Shown: positions 15,501 through 30,273, counted from the first letter of the stretch. The stretch: DNA of 64,000 bases from Tenodera sinensis (GCA_030765045.1 CM060968.1:111689404-111753403), one strand, 5' to 3'. Made by a program: numbers and translations. Notes: a model not told the origin generated them from the sequence alone.

Positions 15501-18500
15501 CAATGAAAATGTATATGTTTTCATGTACATCTCTTGAATGTACACTGAAAATGTGTATGTTTTGATGTACATTTCTTGTATATACAATGAAAATCTATAT
15601 GTTTTGATGTACATTTCTTGAATGTACACTGAAAATGTGTATGTTTTGATGTACATTTCTGGTATATACAATGAAAATGTGTATGTTTTGATGTACATTT
15701 CTTGAATGTACACTGAAAATGTGTATGTTTTGATGTACATTTCTGGTATATACAATGAAAATGTGTATGTTTTGATATACATTTCTTGAATGTACACTGA
15801 AAATGTATATGTTTTCATGTACATTTCTTGAATGTACACTGAAAATGTGTATGTTTTGATGTACATTTCTGGTATATACAATGAAAATGTGTATGTTTTG
15901 ATGTACATTTCTTGAATGTACACTGAAAATGTGTATGTTTTGATGTACATTTCTTGAGTGTACAATGAAAATGTGTATGTTTTGATGTACATTTCTTGAA
16001 TGTACACTGAAAATGTGTAGGTTTTGATGTACATTTCTTGAATGTACAATGAAAATGTGTATGTTTTGATGTATATTTCTTGAATGTACAATGAAAATGT
16101 GTATGTTTTGATGTACATTTCCTGAATGTACAATGAAAATGTGTATGTTTTGATGTACATTTCTTGAATGTACAATGAAAATGTGTATGTTTTGATATAC
16201 ATTTCTTGAATGTACACTGAAAATGTGTATGTTTTGATGTAAATTTCTTGAGTGTACAATGAAAATGTGTATGTTTTGATGTACATTTCTTGAATGTACA
16301 ATGAAAATGTGTATGTCTTGATGTACATTTCTTGAATGTACACTGAAAATGTGTATATTTTGATGTACATTTCTTGTATATACAATGAAAATGTGTATGT
16401 TTTGATGTACATTTCTTGAATGTAATCTGAAAATGTGTATGTTTTGATAAACATTTCTTGAATGTACAATGAAAATGTATAGGTTTTCATGTACATTTCT
16501 TGAATGTAGACTGAAAATGTGTATGTTTTGATGTACATTTCTTGTATATACAATGAAAATGTATATGTTTTGATGTACGTTTGTTGAATGTACACTGAAA
16601 ATGTGTATGTTTTGATGTACATTTCTGGTATATACAATGAAAATGTGTATGTTTTGATGTACATTTCTGGTATATACAACGAAAATGTGTATGTTTTGAT
16701 GTACATTTCTTGAATGTACACTGAAAATGTGTATGTTTTGATGTACATTTCTTGAATGTAATCTGAAAATGTGTATGTTTTGATATACATTTCTTGAATG
16801 TATAATGAAAATGTATAGGTTTTCATGTACATTTCTTGAATGTACACTGAAAATGTGTATGTTTTGATGTACATTTTTTGAATGTACACTGAAAATGTGT
16901 ATGTTTTGATGTACATTTCTTGTATGTACAATGAAAAGTTGTATGTTTTGATGTACATTTCTTGAGTGTACAATGAAAATGTGTATGTTTTGATGTACAT
17001 TTCTTGAATGTACACTGAAAATGTGTATGTTTTGATGTACATTTCTTGAATGTACACTGAAAATGTGTATGTTTTGATGTACATTTTTTGAATGTACAAT
17101 GAAAATGTATAGGTTTTCATGTACATTTCTTGAATGTACACTGAAAAGTTGTATGTTTTGATGTACATTTCTTGAGTGTACAATGAAAATGTGTATGTTT
17201 TGATGTACATTTCTTGAATGTACACTGAAAATGTGTAGGTTTTGATGTACATTTCTTGAATGTACAATGAAAATGTGTATGTTTTGATGTACATTTCTTG
17301 AGTGTACAATGAAAATGTGTATGTTTTGATGTACATTTCTTGAATGTACAATGAAAATGTGTACGTTTTGATGTACATTTCCTGAATGTACAATGAAAAT
17401 GTGTATGTTTTGATGTACATTTCTTGAATGTACAATGAAAATGTGTATGTTTTGATGTACATTTCTTGAATGTACACTGAAAATGTGTATGTTTTGATGT
17501 ACATTTCTTGAATGTACACTGAAAATGTATAGGTCTTCATGTACATTTCTTGAATGTACACTGAAAAGTTGTATGTTTTGATGTACATTTCTTGAGTGTA
17601 CAATGAAAATGTGTATGTTTTGATGTACATTTCTTGAATGTACACTGAAAATGTATATGTTTAAATGTACATTTCTTGAATGTACACTGAAAATGTGTAT
17701 GCTTTGATGTACATTTCTTGAGTGTACACTGAAAATGTGTGTGTTTTGATGTACATTTCTTGAATGTACAATGAAAATGTGTATGTTTTGATGTACATTC
17801 CTTGAATGTACAATGAAAATGTGTGTGCTTTGATGCACATTTCTTGAATGTACAATGAAAATGTGTATGTTTTGATGTACATTTCTTGAATGTACAATGA
17901 AAATGTGTATGTTTTGATGTACATTTCTTGAATGTAATCTGAAAATGTGTGTGTTTTGATGTACATTTCTTGAATGTACAATGAAAATGTGTATGCTTTG
18001 ATGTACATTCCTTGAATGTACAATGAAAATGTGTGTGCTTTGATGTACATTTCTTGAATGTACAATGAAAATGTGTATGTTTTGATGTACATTTCTTGAA
18101 TGTACAATGAAAATGTGTATGTTTTGATATACATTTTTTGAATGTACAATGAAAATGTGTATGTTTTGATGTACATTTCTTGAGTGTACAATGAAAATGT
18201 GTATGTTTTGATGTACATTTCTTGAGTGTACAATGAAAATGTGTATGTTTTGATGTACATTTCTTGAATGTACAATGAGAATGTGTATGTTTAATGTACA
18301 TTTCTTGAATGTACAATGAAAATGTGTATGTTTTGATGTACATTTCTTTAGTGTACAATGAAAATGTGTTTGCTTTGATGTACATTTCTTGAATGTACAC
18401 TGAAAATGTGTATTTTTTTATATACATTTCTTGAATGTACACTGAAAATGTGTATGTTTTGATGTACATTTCTGGAATGTACAATGAAAATGTGTATGTT

Positions 18501-18520
18501 TTCATATACATTTCTTGAAT
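9556..18520. repeat. Higher-order block A, copy 2 (about 8.96 kb)
   Basis: Second tandem copy of block A. Matched landmarks include GAGCG at 11846 and 12392 (2863 and 3409 in copy 1, offset 8,983), the TTGTATATAC zone beginning at about 13930, and TTTAAATG at 10232 (1291 in copy 1, offset 8,941). All length differences noticed from copy 1 are multiples of 42 bp: +168 near 9.7-10.2 kb, +42 near 11.5 kb, +84 near 17.42-17.51 kb and -84 near 18.32 kb. This points to gain and loss of whole monomers. The match to copy 1 stops near 18520, where copy 1 has a TAGAATG monomer and this copy has ACACTG followed by AATTAAATG. No gene is present. Confidence 0.85.
11668..12638. repeat. 546-bp tandem duplication inside block A copy 2
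   Basis: The same 13-monomer duplication as at 2685-3655, displaced by 8,983 bp. The GAGCGTACAATAAAA variant lies at 11846 and 12392, 546 bp apart. Its presence at the same place in both A copies means the 546-bp duplication is older than the duplication of block A. Confidence 0.85.
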
Positions 18521-19210
18521 GTACACTGAAAATGTGTATGTTTTGATGTACATTTCTTGAATGTACAATTAAATGTGTATGTTTTGATATATATTTCTAG
18601 AATGTACAATGAAAATGTGTATGTTTTGATGTACATTTCTTGAATGTACAATGAAAATGTGTATGTTTAAATGTACATTTCTTGAATGTACACTGAAAAT
18701 GTGTATGCTTTGATGTACATTTCTTGAGTGTACAATGAAAATGTGTATGTTTTGATGTACATTTCTTGAATGTACAATAAAAATGTGTATGTTTTGATGT
18801 ATATTTCTTGAATGTACAATGAAAATGTGTATGTTTTGATGTACACATCTTGAATGTACAATGAAAATGTGTATGTTTTGATATACATTTCTTGAATGTA
18901 CAATGAAAATGTGTATGATTTGAAGTACATTTCTTGAGTGTACAATGAAAATGTGTATGTTTTGATATACATTTCTTGAATGTACAATGAAAATGTGTAT
19001 GTTTTGATGTACATTTCTTGAATGTACAATGAAAATGTGTATGTTTTAATGAACATTTCTTGAGTGTACAATAAAAATGTGTATGTTTTGATGTACATTT
19101 CTTGAATGTACAATGAAAATGTGTATGTTTTGATGTACATTTCTTGAGTGCACAATGAAAATGTGTATGTTTTGATGTACATTTCTTGAATGTACAATGA
19201 AAATGTTTAT

Positions 19211-22200
19211 GTTATGATGTATATTTCTTGAATGTACAATGAAAGTGTGTATGTTTTGATGTACATTTCTTTAGTGTACAATGAAAATGTGTTTGTTTTG
19301 ATGTACATTACTTGAATGTACAATGAAAATGTCTATGTTTTTATGTACATTTCTTGAATGTACAATGAAAATGTGTATGTTTTGATGTACATTTCTTGAA
19401 TGTACAATGAAAATGTGTATGTTTTGATGTACATTTCTTGAGTGTACAATGAAAATGTGTATGTTTTGATGTACTATTCTTGAATGTACAATGAAAATGT
19501 GTATGTTTTGATGTACATTTCTTGAATGTACAATGAAAATGTGTATGTTTTGATGTACACATCTTGAATGTACAATGAAAATGTGTATGTTTTGATATAC
19601 ATTTCTTGAATGTACACTGAAAATGTGTATGTTTTGAAGTACATTTCTTGAGTGTACAATGAAAATGTGTATGTTTTGATATACATTTCTTGAATGTACA
19701 TTGAAAATGTGTATTTTTTGTTATACATTTCTTAAATGTACACTGATAATGTGTATGTTTTGATGTACATTTCTTGAGTGTACAATGAAAATGTCTATGT
19801 TTTGATGTACATTTCTTGAGTGTACAATGAAAATGTGTATGCTTTGATGTACATTTCTTGAATGTACAATGAAAATTTGTATGTTTTGATCTACATTTCT
19901 TGAATGTACAATGAAAATGTGTATGTTTTGATGTACATTTCTTGAATGTACACTGAAAATGTGTATGCTTTGATGTACATTTCCTTAGTGTACAATGAAA
20001 ATGTGTATGTTTTGATGTACATTTCTTGTATATACAATGAAAATGTGTATGTTTTGATGTACATTTCTTGAATGTACACTGAAAATGTGTATGTTTTGAT
20101 ATACATTTCTTGAATATACAATGAAAATGTATATGTTTTCATGTACATTTCTTGAATGTATACTGAAAATGTGTATGTTTTGATGTACATTTCTTGAATG
20201 TACACTGTAAATGTGTATGTTTTGATATACATTTCTTGAATGTACACTGAAAATGTGTATGTTTTGATGTACATTTCTTGTATATACAATGAAAATGTAT
20301 ATATTTTGATGTACATTTCTTGAATGTACACTGAAAATGTGTATGTTTTGATGTACATTTCTTGTATATACAATGAAAATGTGTATGTTTTGATGTACAT
20401 TTCTTGAATGTAAGCTGAAAATGTGTATGTTTTGATATACATTTCTTGAATGTACAATGAAAATGTATATGTTTTCATGTACATTTCTTGAATGTACACT
20501 GAAAATGTGTATGTTTTGATGTACATTTCTTGTATATACAATGAAAATCTATATGTTTTGATGTACATTTCTTGAATGTACACTGAAAATGTGTATGTTT
20601 TGATGTACATTTCTGGTATATGCAATGAAAATGTGTATGTTTTGATGTACATTTCTTGAATGTACACTGAAAATGTGTATGTTTTGATGTACATTTCTGG
20701 TATATACAATGAAAATGTGTATGTTTTGATGTACATTTCTTGAATGTACACTGAAAGTGTATGTTTTCATGTACATTTCTTGAATGTACACTGAAAATGT
20801 GTATGTTTTGATGTACATTTCTGGTATATACAATGAAAATGTGTATGTTTTGATGTACATTTCTTGAATGTACAATGAAAATGTGTATGTTTTGATGTAC
20901 ATTTCTTGAGTGTACAATGAAAATGTGTATGTTTTGATGTACATTTCTTGAATGTACAATGAAAATGTTTATGTTATGATGTATATTTCTTGAATGTACA
21001 ATGAAAGTGTGTATGTTTTGATGTACATTTCTTTAGTGTACAATGAAAATGTGTTTGTTTTGATGTACATTACTTGAATGTACAATGAAAATGTCTATGT
21101 TTTGATGTACATTTCTTGAATGTACAATGAAAATGTGTATGTTTTGATGTACATTTCTTGAATGTACAATGAAAATGTGTATGTTTTGATGTACATTTCT
21201 TGAGTGTACAATGAAAATGTGTATGTTTTGATGTACTATTCTTGAATGTACACTGAAAATGTGTATGTTTTGAAGTACATTTCTTGAGTGTACAATGAAA
21301 ATGTGTATGTTTTGATATACATTTCTTGAATGTACATTGAAAATGTGTATTTTTTGTTATACATTTCTTAAATGTACACTGATAATGTGTATGTTTTGAT
21401 GTACATTTCTTGAGTGTACAATGAAAATGTGTATGTTTTGATGTACACATCTTGAATGTACAATGAAAATGTGTATGTTTTGATATATATTTCTTGAATG
21501 TACACTGAAAATGTGTATGTTTTGAAGTCCATTTCTTGAGTGTACAATGAAAATGTGTATGTTTTGATATACATTTCTTGAATGTACATTGAAAATGTGT
21601 ATTTTTTGTTATACATTTCTTAAATGTACACTGATAATGTGTATGTTTTGATGTACATTTCTTGAGTGTACAATGAAAATGTCTATGTTTTGATGTACAT
21701 TTCTTGAGTGTACAATGAAAATGTGTATGCTTTGATGTACATTTCTTGAATGTACAATGAAAATTTGTATGTTTTGATCTACATTTCTTGAATGTACAAT
21801 GAAAATGTGTATGTTTTGATGTACATTTCTTGAATGTACACTGAAAATGTGTATGTTTTGATGTACATTTCCTTAGTGTACAATGAAAATGTGTATGTTT
21901 TGATGTACATTTCTTGTATATACAATGAAAATGTGTATGTTTTGATGTACATTTCTTGAATGTACACTGAAAATGTGTATGTTTTGATATACATTTCTTG
22001 AATGTACAACGAAAATGTATATGTTTTCATGTACATTTCTTGAATGTATACTGAAAATGTGTATGTTTTGATGTACATTTCTTGAATGTACACTGTAAAT
22101 GTGTATGCTTTGATATACATTTCTTGAATGTACACTGAAAATGTGTATGTTTTGATGTACATTTCTTGTATATACAATGAAAATGTATATGTTTTGATGT

Positions 22201-22860
22201 ACATTTCTTGAATGTACACTGAAAATGTGTATGTTTTGATGTACATTTCTTGTATATACAATGAAAATGTGTATGTTTTGATGTACATTTCTTGAATGTA
22301 AGCTGAAAATGTGTATGTTTTGATATACATTTCTTGAATGTACAATGAAAATGTATATGTTTTCATGTACATTTCTTGAATGTACACTGAAATTGTGTAT
22401 GTTTTGATGTACATTTCTTGTATATACAATGAAAATGTATATGTTTTGATGTACATTTCTTGAATGTACACTGAAAATGTGTATGTTTTGATGTACATTT
22501 CTGGTATATACAATGAAAATGTGTATGTTTTGATGTACATTTCTTGAATGTACACTGAAAATGTGTATGTTTTGATGTACATTTCTGGTATATACAATGA
22601 AAATGTGTATGTTTTGATGTACATTTCTTGAATGTACACTGAAAATGTATGTTTTCATGTACATTTCTTGAATGTACACTGAAAATGTGTATGTTTTGAT
22701 GTACATTTCTGGTATATACAATGAAAATGTGTACGTTTTGATGTACATTTCTTGAATGTACACTGAAAATGTGTAGGTTTTGATGTACATTTCTTGAATG
22801 TACAATGAAAATGTGTATGTTTTGATGTATATTTCTTGAATGTACAATGAAAATGTGTAT
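19211..22860. repeat. 1,762-bp tandem duplication (42 monomers) in block C copy 1
   Basis: The rare GTTATGATG landmark recurs at 19211 and 20973, 1,762 bp apart (42 monomers less 2 bp). The second copy carries three extra monomers (126 bp) near 21.24-21.62 kb, where a run containing CACATCTTG, TATATATTTC and GAAGT is partly repeated, so the offset becomes 1,888 bp further on. The right edge is approximate. Confidence 0.75.
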
Positions 22861-25800
22861 GTTTTGATGTACATTTCCTGAATGTACAATGAAAATGTGT
22901 ATGTTTTGATGTACATTTCTTGAATGTACAATGAAAATGTGTATGTTTTGATATACATTTCTTGAATGTACACTGAAAATGTGTATGTTTTGATGTAAAT
23001 TTCTTGAGTGTACAATGAAAATGTGTATGTTTTGATGTACATTTCTTGTATATACAATGAAAATGTGTATGTTTTGATGTACATTTCTTGAATGTACACT
23101 GTAAATGTGTATGTTTTGATATACATTTCTTGAATGTACACTGAAAATGTGTATGTTTTGATGTACATTTCTTGTATATACAATGAAAATGTATATGTTT
23201 TGATGTACATTTCTTGAATGTACACTGAAAATGTGTATGCTTTGATGTACATTTCTTGTATATACAATTAAAATGTGTATGTTTTGATGTACATTTCTTG
23301 AATGTAAGCTGAAAATGTGTATGTTTTGATATACATTTCTTGAATGTACAATGAAAATGTATATGTTTTCATGTACATTTCTTGAATGTACACTGAAAAT
23401 GTGTATGTTTTGATGTACATTTCTTGTATATACAATGAAAATGTATATGTTTTGATGTACATTTCTTGAATGTACACTGAAAATGTGTATGTTTTGATGT
23501 ACATTTCTGGTATATACAATGAAAATGTGTATGTTTTGATGTACATTTCTTGAATGTACACTGAAAATGTGTATGTTTTGATGTACATTTCTGGTACATA
23601 CAATGAAAATGTGTATGTTTTGATGTACATTTCTTGAATGTACACTGAAAATGTATATGCTTTCATGTACATTTCTTGAATGTACACTGAAAATGTGTAT
23701 GTTTTGATGTACATTTCTGGTATATACAATTAAAATGTGTATGTTTTGATGTACATTTCTTGAATGTAAGCTGAAAATGTGTATGTTTTGATATACATTT
23801 CTTGAATGTACAATGAAAATGTATATGTTTTCATGTACATTTCTTGAATGTACACTGAAAATGTGTATGTTTTGATGTACATTTCTTGTATATACAATGA
23901 AAATGTATATGTTTTGATGTACATTTCTTGAGTGTACAATGAAAATGTGTATGTTTTGATATACATTTCTTGAATGTACATTGAAAATGTGTATTTTTTG
24001 TTATACATTTCTTAAATGTACACTGATAATGTGTATGTTTTGATGTACATTTCTTGAGTGTACAATGAAAATGTCTATGTTTTGATGTACATTTCTTGAG
24101 TGTACAATGAAAATGTGTATGCTTTGATGTACATTTCTTGAATGTACAATGAAAATTTGTATGTTTTGATCTACATTTCTTGAATGTACAATGAAAATGT
24201 GTATGTTTTGATGTACATTTCTTGAATGTACACTGAAAATGTGTATGTTTTGATGTACATTTCCTTAGTGTACAATGAAAATGTGTATGTTTTGATGTAC
24301 ATTTCTTGTATATACAATGAAAATGTGTATGTTTTGATGTACATTTCTTGAATGTACACTGAAAATGTGTATGTTTTGATATACATTTCTTGAATGTACA
24401 ATTAAAAAATGTATATGTTTTCATGTACATTTCTTGAATGTATACTGAAAATGTGTATGTTTTGATGTACATTTCTTGAATGTACACTGTAAATGTGTAT
24501 GTTTTGATATACATTTCTTGAATGTACACTGAAAATGTGTATGTTTTGATGTACATTTCTTGTATATACAATGAAAATGTATATGTTTTGATGTACATTT
24601 CTTGAATGTACACTGAAAATGTGTATGTTTTGATGTACATTTCTTGTATATACAATGAAAATGTGTATGTTTTGATGTACATTACTTGAATGTAAGCTGA
24701 AAATGTGTATGTTTTGATATACATTTCTTGAATGTACAATGAAAATGTATATGTTTTCATGTACATTTCTTGAATGTACACTGAAAATGTGTATGTTTTG
24801 ATGTACATTTCTTGTATATACAATGAAAATGTATATGTTTTGATGTACATTTCTTGAATGTACACTGAAAATGTGTATGTTTTGATGTACATTTCTGGTA
24901 TATACAATGAAAATGTGTATGTTTTGATGTACATTTCTTGAATGTACACTGAAAATGTGTATGTTTTGATGTACATTTCTGGTATATACAATGAAAATGT
25001 GTATGTTTTGATGTACATTTCTTGAATGTACACTGAAAATGTATGTTTTCATGTACATTTCTTGAATGTACACTGAAAATGTGTATGTTTTGATGTACAT
25101 TTCTGGTATATACAATGAAAATGTGTATGTTTTGATGTACATTTCTTGAATGTACACTGAAAATGTGTATGTTTTGATGTACATTTCTTGAGTGTACAAT
25201 GAAAATGTGTATGTTTTGATGTACATTTCTTGAATGTACACTGAAAATGTGTAGGTTTTGATGTACATTTCTTGAATGTACAATGAAAATGTGTATGTTT
25301 TGATGTATATTTCTTGAATGTACAATGAAAATGTGTATGTTTTGATGTACATTTCCTGAATGTACAATGAAAATGTGTATGTTTTGATGTACATTTCTTG
25401 AATGTACAATGAAAATGTGTATGTTTTGATATACATTTCTTGAATGTACACTGAAAATGTGTATGTTTTGATGTAAATTTCTTGAGTGTACAATGAAAAT
25501 GTGTATGTTTTGATGTACATTTCTTGAATGTACAATGAAAATGTGTATGTCTTGATGTACATTTCTTGAATGTACACTGAAAATGTGTATGTTTTGATGT
25601 ACATTTCTTGTATATACAATGAAAATGTATATGTTTTGATGTACATTTCTTGAATGTACACTGAAAATGTGTATGTTTTGATGTACATTTCTTGTATATA
25701 CAATTAAAATGTGTATGTTTTGATGTACATTTCTTGAATGTAAGCTGAAAATGTGTATGTTTTGATATACATTTCTTGAATGTACAATGAAAATGTATAT

Positions 25801-27966
25801 GTTTTCATGTACATTTCTTGAATGTACACTGAAAATGTGTATGTTTTGATGTACATTTCTTGTATATACAATGAAAATGTATATGTTTTGATGTACATTT
25901 CTTGAATGTACACTGAAAATGTGTATGTTTTGATGTACATTTCTGGTATATACAATGAAAATGTGTATGTTTTGATGTACATTTCTTGAATGTACACTGA
26001 AAATGTGTATGTTTTGATGTACATTTCTGGTATATACAATGACAATGTGTATGTTTTGATGTACATTTCTTGAATGTACACTGAAAATGTATGTTTTCAT
26101 GTACATTTCTTGAATGTACACTGAAAATGTGTATGTTTTGATGTACATTTCTGGTATATACAATGAAAATGTGTATGTTTTGATGTACATTTCTTGAATG
26201 TACACTGAAAATGTGTATGTTTTGATGTACATTTCTTGAGTGTACAATGAAAATGTGTATGTTTTGATGTACATTTCTTGAATGTACACTGAAAATGTGT
26301 AGGTTTTGATGTACATTTCTTGAATGTACAATGAAAATGTGTATGTTTTGATGTATATTTCTTGAATGTACAATGAAAATGTGTATGTTTTGATGTACAT
26401 TTCCTGAATGTACAATGAAAATGTGTATGTTTTGATGTACATTTCTTGAATGTACAATGAAAATGTGTATGTTTTGATATACATTTCTTGAATGTACACT
26501 GAAAATGTGTATGTTTTGATGTAAATTTCTTGAGTGTACAATGAAAATGTGTATGTTTTGATGTAGATTTCTTGAATGTACAATGAAAATGTGTATGTCT
26601 TGATGTACATTTCTTGAATGTACACTGAAAATGTGTATGTTTTGATGTACATTTCTTGTATATACAATGAAAATGTGTATGTTTTGATGTACATTTCTTG
26701 AATGTAATCTGAAAATGTGTATGTTTTGATAAACATTTCTTGAATGTACAATGAAAATGTATAGGTTTTCATGTACATTTCTTGAATGTACACTGAAAAT
26801 ATGTATGTTTTGATGTACATTTCTTGTATATACAATGAAAATGTATATGTTTTGATGTACATTTGTTGAATGTACACTGAAAATGTGTATGTTTTGATGT
26901 ACATTTCTTGTATATACAATGAAAATGTGTATGTTTTGATGTACATTTCTGGTATATACAACGAAAATGTGTATGTTTTGATGTACATTTCTTGAATGTA
27001 CACTGAAAATGTGTATGTTTTGATGTACATTTCTTGAATGTAATCTGAAAATGTGTATGTTTTGATATACATTTCTTGAATGTACAATGAAAATGAATAG
27101 GTTTTCATGTACATTTCTTGAATGTACACTGAAAATGTGTATGTTTTGATGTACATTTTTTGAATGTACACTGAAAATGTGTATGTTTTGATGTACATTT
27201 CTTGTATGTACAATGAAAAGTTGTATGTTTTGATGTACAATTCTTGAATGTACACTGAAAATGTGTGTTTTGATGTACATTTCTTGAATGTACACTCAAA
27301 ATGTGTATGTTTTGATGTACATTTCTTGAGTGTACAATGAAAATGTGTATGTTTTGATGTACATTTCTTGAATGTACACTGAAAATGTGTAGGTTTTGAT
27401 GTACATTTCTTGAAAGTACAATGAAAATGTGTATGTTTTGATGTACATTTCCTGAATGTACAATGAAAATGTGTATGTTTTGATGTACATTTCTTGAATG
27501 TACAATGAAAATGTGTATGTTTTGATATACGTTTCTTGAATGTACACTGAAAATGTGTATGTTTTGATGTATATTTCTTGAGTGTACAATGAAAATGTGT
27601 ATGTTTTGATGTACATTTCTTGAATGTACAATGAAAATGTGTATGTCTTGATGTACATTTCTTGAATGTACACTGAAAATGTGTATGTTTTGATGTACAT
27701 TTCTTGTATATACAATGAAAATGTGTATGTTTTGATGTACATTTCTTGAATGTAATCTGAAAATGTGTATGTTTTGATAAACATTTCTTGAATGTACAAT
27801 GAAAATGTATAGGTTTTCATGTACATTTCTTGAATGTACACTGAAAATGTGTATGTTTTGATGTACATTTCTTGTATATACAATGAAAATGTATATGTTT
27901 TGATGTACATTTGTTGAATGTACACTGAAAATGTGTATGTTTTGATGTACATTTCTGGTATATACA

Positions 27967-28024
27967 GGGCCCTAATGACCAAGTTGTCGACGGGCCCTTA
28001 AACCCGACACACTCACTCACTCAC
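27967..28024 (+). mobile_element. 58-bp retroelement-like 3' end, copy 1, with target-site duplication
   Basis: This is foreign to the satellite: it is GC-rich, starts GGGCCCTAATGACC, has a second GGGCCC followed by TTAAACCC, and ends in an (ACTC)n tail. The satellite 12-mer CTGGTATATACA stands immediately before it (27955-27966) and again immediately after (28024-28035, the first C shared with the tail), and the monomer rhythm resumes in phase. That is a target-site duplication. The two GGGCCC motifs can pair as a stem with TGAC/GTCG inside. Known CR1/L2-type non-LTR elements and their SINE partners end in a stem-loop plus a short tandem tail, and 5' truncation is usual. I infer a truncated retrotransposon or SINE 3' end inserted in + orientation; the family is not identified. 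No coding sequence remains. Confidence 0.75.
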
Positions 28025-30273
28025 TGGTATATACAATGAAAATGTGTATGTTTTGATGTACATTTCTGGTATATACAATGAAAATGTGTATGTTTAATGT
28101 ACATTTCTTGAATGTACACTGAAAATGTGTATGTTTTGATGTACATTTCTTGAATGTAATCTGAAAATGTGTATGTTTTGATATACATTTCTTGAATGTA
28201 CAATGAAAATGTATAGGTTTTCATGTATATTTCTTGAATGTACACTGAAAATGTGTATGTTTTGATGTACATTTTTTGAATGTACACTGAAAATGTGTAT
28301 GTTTTGATGTACATTTCTTGTATGTACAATGAAAAGTTGTATGTTTTGATGTACATTTCTTGTATGTACAAAGAAAAGTTGTATGTTTTGATATACATTT
28401 CTTGAATGTACACTGAAAATGTGTATGTTTTGATGTACATTTCTTGAATGTACAATGAAAATGTGTATGCTTTGATATATATTTCTAGAATGTACAATGA
28501 AAATGTGTATGTTTTGATGTACATTTTTTGAATGTACACTGAAAATGTGTATGTTTTGATGTACATTTCTTGTATGTACAATGAAAAGTTGAATGTTTTG
28601 ATATACATTTCTTGAATGTACACTGAAAATGTGTGTGTTTTGATGTACATTTCTTGAATGTACAATGAAAATGTGTATGTTTTGATGTACATTCCTTGAA
28701 TGTACAATGAAAATGTGTGTGCTTTGATGTACATTTCTTGAATGTAATCTGAAAATGTGAATGTTTTGATATACATTTCTTGAATGTACAATGAAAATGT
28801 GTATGTTTTGATGTACATTTCTTGTATGTACAATGAAAAGTTGTATGTTTTGATATACATTTCTTGAATGTACACTGAAAATGTGTGTGTTTTGATGTAC
28901 ATTTCTTGAATGTACAATGAAAATGTGTATGTTTTGATGTACATTCCTTGAATGTACAATGAAAATGTGTGTGCTTTGATGTACATTTCTTGAATGTAAT
29001 CTGAAAATGTGTATGTTTTTATATACATTTCTTGAATGTACAATGAAAATGTGTATGTTTTGATGTACATTTCTTGAATGTACACTGAAAATGTGTATGT
29101 TTTGATGTACATTTCTTGAATGTACAATGAAAATGTGTATGTTTTGAGATATATTTCTAGAATGTACACTGAAAATGTGTATGTTTAAATGTACATTTCT
29201 TGAATGTACACTGAAAATGTGTATGCTTTGATGTACATTTCTTGAGTGTACACTGAAAATGTGTGTGTTTTGATGTACATTTCTTGAATGTACAATGAAA
29301 ATGTGTATGTTTTGATGTACATTCCCTGAATGTACAATGAAAATGTGTGTGCTTTGATGTACATTTCTTGAATGTACAATGAAAATGTGTATGTTTTGAT
29401 GTACATTTCTTGAATGTACAATGAAAATGTGTATGTTTTGATGTACATTTCTTGAATGTAATCTGAAAATGTGTGTGTTTTTATATACATTTCTTGAATG
29501 TACACTGAAAATGTGTATGTTTTGATGTACATTTCTGGAATGTACAATGAAAATGTGTATGTTTTCATATACATTTCTTGAATGTACACTGAAAATGTGT
29601 ATGTTTTGATGTACATTTCTTGAATGTACAATTAAATGTGTATGTTTTGATATATATTTCTAGAATGTACAATGAAAATGTGTATGTTTTGATGTACATT
29701 TCTTGAATGTACAATGAAAATGTGTATGTTTAAATGTACATTTCTTGAATGTACACTGAAAATGTGTATGCTTTGATGTACATTTCTTGAGTGTACAATG
29801 AAAATGTGTATGTTTTGATGTACATTTCTTGAATGTACAATGAAAATGTGTATGTTTTGATGTATATTTCTTGAATGTACAATGAAAATGTGTATGTTTT
29901 GATGTACACATCTTGAATGTACAATGAAAATGTGTATGTTTTGATATACATTTCTTGAATGTACACTGAAAATGTGTATGATTTGAAGTACATTTCTTGA
30001 GTGTACAATGAAAATGTGTATGTTTTGATATACATTTCTTGAATGTACAATGAAAATGTGTATGTTTTGATGTACATTTCTTGAATGTACAATGAAAATG
30101 TGTAGGTTTTAATGAACATTTCTTGAGTGTACAATAAAAATGTGTATGTTTTGATGTACATTTCTTGAATGTACAATGAAAATGTGTATGTTTTGATGTA
30201 CATTTCTTGAGTGTACAATGAAAATGTGTATGTTTTGATGTACATTTCTTGAATGTACAATGAAAATGTTTAT

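Larger units (their letters stand above)
18420..29480. repeat. Higher-order block C, copy 1 (about 11.06 kb)
   Basis: This block is followed in tandem by a second copy. The offset is 11,063 bp at the left, 10,937 near 21.4-22.6 kb, 11,021 from about 23.3 to 25 kb, and 10,979 from about 25.7 kb to the end. Subtracting the 58-bp insert, 11,063 is 262 monomers plus 1 and 10,979 is 260 monomers plus 1. The block begins with the AATTAAATG short monomer and a TATATATTTCTAG monomer, contains a 1,762-bp internal duplication, a long TTGTATATAC/TGGTATATAC zone (about 20.0-28.1 kb), the AATTAAAAAATG landmark at 24401, and the retroelement-like insert at 27967. Its left edge overlaps the end of block A by about 100 bp of shared sequence. 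Compared with copy 2 it lacks about 545 bp (13 monomers) where 29480 jumps to sequence like 41005. No gene is present. Confidence 0.85.

Noticed and set aside
27817..28020. Short - strand open frame of 67 codons reading MSECVGFKGPSTTWSLG before the satellite repeats (also at 38796-38999 and 46122-46325)
   Set aside because: The unique residues are the reverse reading of the 58-bp insert; the rest is satellite. Its start lies in the (ACTC)n tail. No gene signal.
27967..28024. Insert as a DNA transposon with terminal inverted repeats
   Set aside because: The two GGGCCC motifs are only 6 bp and one is internal, the right end is an (ACTC)n tail, and the 12-bp target duplication and tandem tail fit a non-LTR retroelement better.
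27967..28024. Insert as a cloning-vector or adapter remnant, because of ApaI (GGGCCC) and SalI (GTCGAC) sites
   Set aside because: The same 58 bp lies in three places with a clean target-site duplication and an (ACTC)n tail, and is embedded in the block C duplications. A polylinker would not create these, though a vector search would settle it.
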